Positions 56,770-64,000 of a DNA stretch of 64,000 nucleotides are shown piece by piece. Below the pieces are notes generated by a model, which ran no database searches, was not told where the DNA came from, and was given only the letters and a program-made list of their open reading frames with translations. The first letter of the stretch is position 1, and each line of letters begins with the position of its first letter. The translations under genes and the position numbers were made by a program. The stretch is from Elymus sibiricus (taxonomy: Eukaryota > Streptophyta > Magnoliopsida > Poales > Poaceae), in NCBI GenBank assembly GCA_039707655.1, contig CM077665.1:295124205-295188204 (forward strand), given 5' to 3'.

Positions 56770-57880
56770 TAAACTTAGACGATGAGGTACCGCAGCTAAG
56801 TCCCCGAGTGTGAGCGCGAACCACACTCGGAATTGTTCGTGAGAACAATGATGGTCCTATCCATCTTAGAGTCCGAGTGTGGAGGATGTCCCACTTGAGA
56901 CGGTTTGTAACTTAGGCGACGTGGGGTCGCAGCTAAGCCCCCGAGTGTGGGTGTGGCCCGCACTCGGAATTGTTCAAGAGAACAATGATGATCCTTTCCA
57001 TCTAAGTAATGATGGTCCTGTCCATCTTAGAGTCCGAGTGTGGAGGATGTCCCACTCGAGATGGTTTATAACTTAGGCAACGCGGGGTCGTGGCTAAGCC
57101 CCCGAGTGTGGGTGTGGCCCGCACTCGGAATTGTTCAAGAGAACAATGATGATCCTGTCCATCATAGTAATGATGGTCCTATCCATCTTAGAGTCCGAGT
57201 GTGGAGGATGTCCCACTCGAGATGGTTTATAACTTAGGTGACGCGGGGTCACAGCTAAGCCCCCGAGTGTGGGTGTGGCCCGCACTCGGAATTGTTCAAG
57301 AGAACAATGATGGTCCTGTCCATCTTAGTAATGATGGCCCTGTCCATCTTAGAGTCCGAGTGTGGAGGGTGTCCTACTCGAGACGGTTTATAACTTAGGC
57401 GACGCGGGGTCGCAGCTAAGCCCCTGAGTGTGGGTGTGGCCCGCACTCGGAATTGTTCAAGAGAACAATGATGGTCATGTCCATCTTAGTAATGATGGTC
57501 CTGTCCATCTTAGAGTCCGAGTGTGGAGGATGTCCCACTCAAGACGGTTTATAACTTAGGCGACGCGGGGTCGCAGCTAAGCCCCCGAGTGTTGGTGTGG
57601 CCCGCACTCGGAATTGTTCAAGAGAACAATGATGGTCCTGTCCATCTTAGAGTCCGAGTGTGGAGGGTGTCCCACTCGAGACGGTTTATAACTTAGGTGA
57701 CGCGGGGTCGCAGCTAAGCCCCCGAGTGTGGGTGTGGCCCGCACTCGGAATTGTTCAAGAGAACAATGATGGTCCTGTCCAACTTAGTAATGATGGTCCT
57801 GTCCATCTTAGAGTCCGAGTGTGGAGGATGTCCCAGTCGAAATGGTTTTTAACTTAGGCGATGTGGGATCATGGCTAAGC
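56770..57880 (+). repeat. 161-bp tandem array with two hairpins per unit, TAT1
   Basis: Unit starts (GAGTCCGAGTGTGGAGG) at 56869, 57030, 57191, 57352, 57513, 57650 and 57811. Spacing is 161 except one of 137 that lacks a 24-bp duplication; the ends are partial units. Most units contain CCGAGTGTGGG-TGTGG-CCCGCACTCGG (11-bp stem with one G.T) and ATTGTTC-AAGA-GAACAAT (perfect 7-bp stem). It lies between the aORF stop (56592) and the integrase stop (58026). Confidence 0.88.
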
Positions 57881-58025
57881 GTTTTACACCCACTAGGGAT
57901 GACACAGGAGATTGATTCACCAGAGTGAAAAGAGTTAAATTTCAACAAAATATAAAGGAATGAAACTTTATTCATCGAGATCACTCGGTTTCATTACTGG
58001 AATGACAAACTAAAGCAATTATGTT

Positions 58026-59786
58026 CTAGGTGTAGAACTTGCGAAGCAGGTCCGCGTTCCAAGTTCGGGGCTCTTCTACGCCATCTTCGATGTTGTAGAG
58101 CTGGTAGGCTCCATTTTGCAAGACTTTGGAGATTGCATATGGCCCCTGCCATAGAGGCGCTAACTTGTGGGGTTTTTGCTGGTCCAGTCGGAGGACAAGA
58201 TCTCCTTCCTGAAAAGCTCGGCCCTGGACGTGTCTGTCATGGTAACGCCTCAGATCTTGCAGATATATCGTTGATCTGATGAGGGCCAACTCTCTGTCTT
58301 CCTCTAAAAGGTCAAGACCATATTGCCGTGCAGCTTCAGCTTCAGCTTCATCATATAGTTCCACTCGGGGGGAATTGTGCTGAAGATCACTCGGCAGCAC
58401 AGCCTCTGATCCGTACACCATGAAGAAAGGAGTGCGTTTTGTAGAGCGGTTCGGGGTTATCCGAATGCCCCATAAGACAGACGGCAATTCTTCAACCACG
58501 GCTCCCGCAGCATACTTGAGGTCTCTCATCAATCAAGGTTTCAGACCTTGCAGAATCATTCCATTTGCACGTTCCGCTTGTCCATTCGAATGCGGGTGAG
58601 CCACTGAGGCATAATTAACCCGAGTGCCTTGAGAGAAACAAAACTCGCAAAACTCGTCCGAGTCGAAATTCTTTCCATTATCTGTGATAATGTCATGTGG
58701 CACGCCGAATCTAAAGATGATCTGCCGAATGAAGCTGACGACAGTGCCCGCATCCAAACTCTTGATGGGCTTCACTTTGACCCACTTGGTGAACTTGTCA
58801 ACCACCACAAGCAGGTGGGTGAATCCACTCGTCCCAGTCCGTAGTGGACCGACCATATCAAGGCCCCATACTGCAAACGGCCAGGTGAGCGGGATCGTCT
58901 TCAGCGCAGATGCAGGCTTGTGAGACTTATTTTTATAGAATTGACACCCGACGCACAGGTCGACCAAATCTCTTGCTGCTTCATTGGCTTGGGGCCAATA
59001 AAAACCCACTCGGAAAGCCTTAGTGACCAAAGTCCGAGAGGACGCGTGGTGGCCGCAGGTTCCCGAGTGGATTTCGTGTAAGATTTGCAGCCCTTCCTCT
59101 GGGGAGACGCATTTCTGGGTGACTCCTGTAGTGCTTTTCTTGTATAACTGGTCCCCCAAAACTTCGAATGACTTGGATCGACGGACGATCCGACGAGCTT
59201 CTTCTTCATCTTTGGGGAGTTCTTGCCTGAGCAAGTATGCCAAATAGGGTTGAGTCCACTCGGGAGTGATTACCAGCATTTCTTGGACCAGATCCACTAC
59301 GGTCGGAACGTCAACCTCAGTCGGATTAGATGCACCGACTGCTTGTGGGGGATCTTCTGTGAAAGGATCTTCTGCAATCGTTGGGGCACGCAGATGTTCG
59401 AGAAAAATGTCCTTAGGGACTGCTCGCCGAGTGGACCCAATCTTCGCTAGGTCGCCTGCTGCCTGATTCTTTGTGCGAGGAATGTGATGCAGCTCCAAAC
59501 CTTCAAAATTCTTCTCCAGCTTTCTGACCGCGTTGCAGTAACTGGTCATTGCTGGGCTCCGAATGTCCCACTCTTTCATCACTTGGTTGACAACGAGGTC
59601 TGAATCTCTGTAGACCATCAAACGACGAATGCAGAGTGATATGGCCATGCGGTGCCCGTACAGGAGGGCTTCGTACTCGGCCTCGTTGTTTGATGAGTCA
59701 AAATGGATTTGGAGGACATAGTTCAGTCGGTCTCCTTTGGGAGAGACAAGAACCACACCAGCCCCCGAGCCATTGAGCATCTTGGA
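58026..59786 (-). pseudogene. pol: TAT1 archaeal-type RNase H and integrase
   Basis: Same frame as RT, following TGA at 59787. The second RNase H (aRNH) shows GSGAGVVLVSP, NNEAEYEALLYG, VYRDSDLVV and QAAGDLAKI, which fits the extra domain of TAT elements. Its first Asp (MFFD) lies just before the stop. Integrase has HEIHSGTCGHH...CVGCQFYKN (HHCC), core GLDMVGPL, ITDNGKNFDS and GQAERANGMILQ, and the C-terminal FQEGDLVLRLDQQ part. A TGA at 58533 interrupts it (GLKP*LMRDLK). It ends at 58026. Confidence 0.85.
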
Positions 59787-61241
59787 TCAGTCGAAGAACA
59801 TTGTCCAGTGTTCGGGAACCCTCGGAATTGGCTGCTCTTGCTCGATCCACTCGGCCATAAAATCCACCAATGTCTGGGACTTGATTGCTTTCTTGGCTTC
59901 GAACTTGATCTCCAGCGGAAGGAGCTCAATTGCCCAATTTGCTACCCGGCCAGCAGTGTCTCTGCTATGCAAGATCTCCGACAGGGGAGCGTTGCTGATG
60001 ACCGTGCCCGAATGATCCTGGAAGTAATGAATCACCTTTTTAGCAGTCAGGTAAATACCATAGACCAGCTTTTGGTAGTGCGGGTCCCTTTGCTTGGAAG
60101 GGGTTAACACTTCTGAGATGTAATATATAGGTCTCTGAACCTTGAATGATTTTCCCGTCTCTTCACGCTCAACTACGAGGACCGTGCTCACCACCTGGCT
60201 AGTCGCCACGATGTACATGAGTAAAGGTTCCCGGCTGCCTGGAGCAACTAACACCAGCTGGGTGGCAAGCAATGCCTTGAGTTCTTCAAACACGGCTTGC
60301 GCTTCATTGGTCCACTCGAACTTGTCAGATTTTTTCATCAGTCGGTAGAGAGGGAGTGCCTTCTCTCCGAGTCTTGAGATGAATCGGCTCAGGGCCGCAA
60401 GGCATCCTGTCAGCCTTTGCACGTCGTGTAAGCGCTCCGGTTGCTTCATTCGGACTATAGCACCGATTTTGTCTAGATTGGCGTCGATCCCTCGTTCGGA
60501 AACGAGAAAACCGAGTAACTTTCCGGCAGGCACTCCGAATGTGCACTTAGCTGGATTCAGCTTTATTCCGAAGCGCCGCAGGTTCGCGAAGGTCTCGGCA
60601 AGGTCAGTCAGGAGGTTGGAACCTTTCCTAGACTTGACTACGATATTGTCCATATAAGCGTCCACGTTCCGACCGATCTGCCTTTGCAAGCATTTCTGGA
60701 TCATGCGCTGGAAAATGGCCCTAACATTCTTCAGGCCGAATGGCATCGTGACGTAGCAAAAGCACCCGAATGGGGTGACGAAGGCTGTTTTTATTTCATC
60801 AGGACCGTACATTCGGATCTGGTGGTACCCGGAGTACGCATCCAGGAACGACAGACGTTCACATTCGGCAGTAGAGTCTACTATGTGGTCTATCCGAGGT
60901 AAAGGGAAATGATCCTTCGGGCAGGCCCGATTGAGGTGTTTAAAGTCAATACACATACGGAGTGATTTGTCCTTCTTCGGCACCAAGACGACATTCGCGA
61001 GCCACTTGGAGTGGTTAACCTCGCGAATGAACTCGACGGCAAGGAGCCGAGCTATCTCTTGACCAATCGCCTTGCGCTTCTCGACGGAGGATCGGCGCAA
61101 GTACTCTTTGACTGGCTTGGCCTTGGGATCGGTTCGGAGTCGGTGCTCAGCCAGTTCCCTGGGCGCACCAGGCATGTCAGACAGCTTCCATGCGAAGATG
61201 TCCCAGTTCTCACGGAGGAACTGGATGAGATCGGCTTCCTA
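59787..61241 (-). pseudogene. pol: TAT1 reverse transcriptase and RNase H
   Basis: Open from the TAG at 61239 to TGA at 59787. RT core: KPVKEYLRRSSVEKRKAI, LVPKKDKSLRMCIDF, LDAYSGYHQIRM, TMPFGLKN. The catalytic motif (residues 174-177 of the visible frame, near 60650) reads YMDN, where an intact element has two Asp (Y-x-DD). The second Asp is changed to Asn, which should abolish polymerase activity. RNase H follows (FEWTNEAQAVFEELK to IYYISEVLTPSKQR), with the remnant of its first Asp region lost. Confidence 0.85.
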
Positions 61242-62036
61242 TTTCTCTCCGAGTGAGCTGGAGATGTTCATCGGAGCAGCACTTGGGTCACTCGGGTAAA
61301 CATGGACTTGCTTGGTCTCGCCAGCCGACTGGAAGACTGATTCTGAAGCCGGCCGCTTTGATCTGAGCAGATCAGCCGTATCCACCTCCTTCTTGTACCC
61401 TTCAAGCTCGACTGCAAGCACTTGCTCGTTGGCAATCTTTGAGCCCCGCTGGAGGCACTCTTCGGCGATCTTCCGGTCGCCAGTCACTGTGATCACACCC
61501 TTAGGCCCTGGCATCTTGAGTTTGAGATACACGTAACATGGTCTGGCCATGAAACGTGCGTAGGCGGGCCTACCCAGGATGGCGTGATAAGCACTGTGGA
61601 AGTCGACCACCTCAAAGGTTAACCTCTCCTTTCGGAAATTCTTTTCGCCTCCGAATACAATGTCCAGAGCGATCTGGCTGAGTGACTCTGCCTTCTTCCC
61701 AGGGACAATCCCGTGGAAATGCATGTTGCTCTTGCTCAATTGAGACATCGGGATGCCCATTGCCTTGAGCGTTGCCTTGAGGGTATCGGCATATATGATA
61801 TTGAGCCCGCTGCCCCCGTCCATCAAGACCTTGCGCAGTCGGACGCCACCCACTGCCGGGTCGACGACCAACGCCTGCCTCCCAGGGGTGGCTATGTGAG
61901 GCAGATGGTTGGACTGGTCAAATGTGACAGGTGTCTTCGTCCAGTTGAGGTACTTGGGGGCAGTCGGAACTGCCATGTTGACCTCCCGATTGACAACTTT
62001 CAGCTGTCTCTTGCTTTCGACGTCAGCAAAAATCAC
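61242..62036 (-). pseudogene. pro: TAT1 protease and linker
   Basis: Starts after a TAG near 62037 (PQV*KVL). The aspartic protease active site KVLMDGGSGLNIIYA is intact, with ILGRPAYARFMA at its end. A linker to the RT (GVITVTGDRKIAEEC to NISSSLGEK) ends at the TAG at 61239-61241. Same frame as RT; gag lies in a different frame because of a shift near 62280. Confidence 0.8.
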
Positions 62037-63928
62037 GAGGACTTTCTAAACCTGTGGGTACTCGGAAGTACCATCGTCATCCTCGGCGTCGACTTTTTCA
62101 CTCGAGGGATCCGCGCCCATCTCCTGCTTGAGCAGGCGACATTCCCGATTGGTGTGCTTCGGGAGCACAACGTTGCCTTCTTCATCCGTCTTGGTATGAA
62201 TCTGGCACGGTTGATCGAGGATGTCGGACTGTGAGTCAGACTTCTTCTTGGGAATCCACTCTTTCTTCTTTTTCTTGGGCTTCGGCTTGCCTTGCCTTGC
62301 CCTTGGACGGCCGCCACCTCTGCCTTGCCGGAGGCATCAGCCTTCCGCTTCTGATTTTTCCCGGCGTTGCCTCCCGATTGAGGGGCGTTGCCGGTTCTCC
62401 CTTTGCCGCTACGGAGGCGGTCTTCTTCCTTGCCGTTGGCGTACTTGTTTGCGATCTCCATGGCCCGACTGAGGGACAGATCCCCAGACCGGCCGAACTT
62501 CAAGATCAACTCCTGATACCGTGTGCCGGCCTTAAAGGCGCACACGGCCTGATGCTCGGTCACATTTTGCACGGTGTTGTGCAACGTGGTCCAGCACTGG
62601 ATGTACTCTCGGAGAGTCTCGTTGCTCTTCTGGACGCAGTGTTGTAGTTCTGTCCATCCACCCGGGCGCTTGTACGTGCCCTCGAATGTCTTGACGAACA
62701 CTCGGGCCAAATCCTCCCAGCAGTAAATGCAATTAGCGGGCAATTGATTCAACCATGCACGAGCAGACCCTTCCAACATGAGCGGAAGGTGCTTCATTGC
62801 CACGAAATCATCGCCGCCGCCGATCTGGACAGCGACACGATAGTCTTCGAGCCAAGTCTCTGGCTTGGATTCGCCATTGAACTTTCCGATTCCGGTTGCC
62901 AACCGATAATTTTGGGGTATCTCCGCCTCTCGGATGTATCTGCTGAAACACCCGAGGCCGGTAACTCCCCAGCCGCTCGCTCGGTCTCTGTCATGCCTGT
63001 TCCGATCGACCACTCGCTGAGTGATATCATACCGGGCATCGTAGCCTCTGTGCCGAATAGGGCTCCGCTCATGGTTCCTCCCGAGTGGATATCCACCGTC
63101 ATACGGACGTTGGCCACGCAGACCGCCCCTCGGAGGGGGAGTCCGACTAAAATCGCTGTCGTCGCGCCCGTGTCCTCCGTGCGGACCTCTTGGAAGAGGA
63201 GGAGTTCACAGGTCTTTCCTCGGGGTGAGAGGACTGTGAGCCGACTGGACGGTGTCTGCCCGAGTGGACTCATTGCGAATACGTTGGTGAGACTGTGATA
63301 CCTCTGAGTTTTGTTGTAGGGCGGTCTTCAGCAAAGCCTGGATTTGCCAAATGCCTTCGCCAGCTGCCGAATCAGATGGTTGCATCGAATCTGCAATCCG
63401 AGTGGCCGCGGCCAGATTCAGCAAAGGCGTGCGCATCACCGGGATGGTGTACGGATGATCCTTTGTGAATAGCTGACGGCGGCTTCGGCTGGAGCTGGGA
63501 AGGTCTCTTGCCACGCTTTCGTCGAGTGAACGCTGTAACCACTCGAGTCGCTCGCGCTCAGCCAAGGTGGCTTGGCGAGCAGCCTCCAGAGCAATCTCTT
63601 CCGGGGTATTCCCCGCTATGGGCGTCAGAAGGACCTGATCGTTCCTGCGCCTGATTTCCTCCCGTTGCTCCCAGGTGAGGGGTCGGGGAACATAGCCGCC
63701 GGAGCTGGCGTTGTTGCGGTCGCCGTCCCGATCGCGGGTATCTCCTGCGGAATGTCCAGGAGGAGCAGCACCTCGGGCTGGGCTGGCCATCAAGACCTCC
63801 GCTACATCGCCGCTGCTCTCGTGCTCGGCAGTCTCGGAAGATTCATCATCCGAAGACGGGAAGAGGCAGTGGACGGACTCGTCGGCTTCGAGCACGACCA
63901 CCCGCTGTCCTGCAGCTTGGGCTGCCAC
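62037..63928 (-). pseudogene. gag: TAT1 gag
   Basis: ATG at about 63926-63928 (MAAQAAGQRVVVLEADE). The N-terminal part is Ser/Arg-rich with a DPxx-type EEIRRRNDQ helix. TGA at 63206 sits between RKDL and TPPLPRG and is a single nonsense change, since the frame continues. The gag core lies at about 62870-62490 (KFNGESKPETWLEDYRVAV, MLEGSARAWLNQLP, ETLREYIQCWTTLHN). A Lys/Arg tail follows, but a one-base shift near 62280 takes the ORF out of frame, and the WIPKKK and NRECRLLKQE sequences continue in another frame. No CCHC knuckle is clear. Confidence 0.8.
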
Positions 63929-64000
63929 AACGTGTTTGATCCAACGCTGCAGCCGTGAGCGCCCGGAGTGCCGGCGACAAGCCGCAAGATGGGTCGGAGA
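63929..64000 (-). other. TAT1 5' leader, edge of window
   Basis: Bases upstream of the gag ATG on the minus strand. PBS and 5' LTR must lie beyond 64000. Confidence 0.5.

Larger units (their letters stand above)
33773..64000 (-). mobile_element. TAT-lineage Gypsy retrotransposon (TAT1), right end outside the window
   Basis: From right to left on the minus strand: gag, protease, RT, RNase H, a second archaeal-type RNase H, integrase, a 161-bp tandem array, a spliced antisense ORF, and the 3' LTR (35021-33773). Dual RNase H and an antisense ORF after integrase are hallmarks of TAT elements (Retand, Grande and relatives). It is defective: gag-pol has several stops and one frameshift, and the aORF has been cut by TAT2. 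The 5' LTR and PBS lie beyond 64000. Confidence 0.85.

Noticed and set aside
56770..57880. Coding ORFs repeated every 161 bp
   Set aside because: Fragments like MEDVPLEMVYNLGDAGS are one frame of the tandem repeat and carry no known domain.

Overview
This 64 kb window is plant intergenic DNA made almost entirely of nested retrotransposons. I see no host gene, tRNA or rRNA. The families point to a Triticeae grass (wheat, barley or a relative). One LTR end closely resembles the published barley Sukkula LTR as I remember it, and a decayed Copia element ends in the 'gtgcaagtgggaga' polypurine tract typical of Triticeae Angela-like elements. All assignments come from reading motifs by eye. No search was run.

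Left block (1-17087): the 3' part of a plus-strand chromovirus (Ty3/Gypsy, probably Tekay/Del-like) with gag, protease, RT, RNase H, integrase and chromodomain, broken by stops and frameshifts. Its 3' LTR (about 3.9 kb once insertions are removed) was split twice: by a 4.6 kb minus-strand solo LTR resembling Sukkula (5551-10166, TSD AGCCC) and by a 3.9 kb non-autonomous element (11223-15112, TSD ACGCC). Next come a minus-strand Gypsy LTR (17088-21031) and a heavily decayed plus-strand Copia element (21032-about 24053).

Middle block (about 24055-33772): a minus-strand non-autonomous Copia-type element. It has a gag gene, a 732-codon ORF where pol should be, and an LTR shared in tandem with a second, truncated gag copy.

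Right block (33773-64000): a large minus-strand TAT-lineage Gypsy element (TAT1) inserted in the Copia LTR. Its gag-pol (PR-RT-RNaseH-archaeal RNaseH-INT) runs leftward, and an intron-containing antisense ORF (aORF) with a 'putative gypsy type transposon' domain runs rightward toward it. A 161-bp tandem array with hairpins lies where the two genes converge. A 682-bp hAT element sits beside the TATA box of its LTR. A second TAT element (TAT2, 37635-55116, TSD GACGC) has inserted into the TAT1 aORF with the same layout: aORF, hairpin-bearing tandem arrays, then a degenerate gag-pol. TAT2 is in turn interrupted in gag by an Athila-like non-autonomous element (46279-53677, TSD GCGCG). The nesting order is therefore Copia-type element, then TAT1, TAT2 and the Athila-like element.
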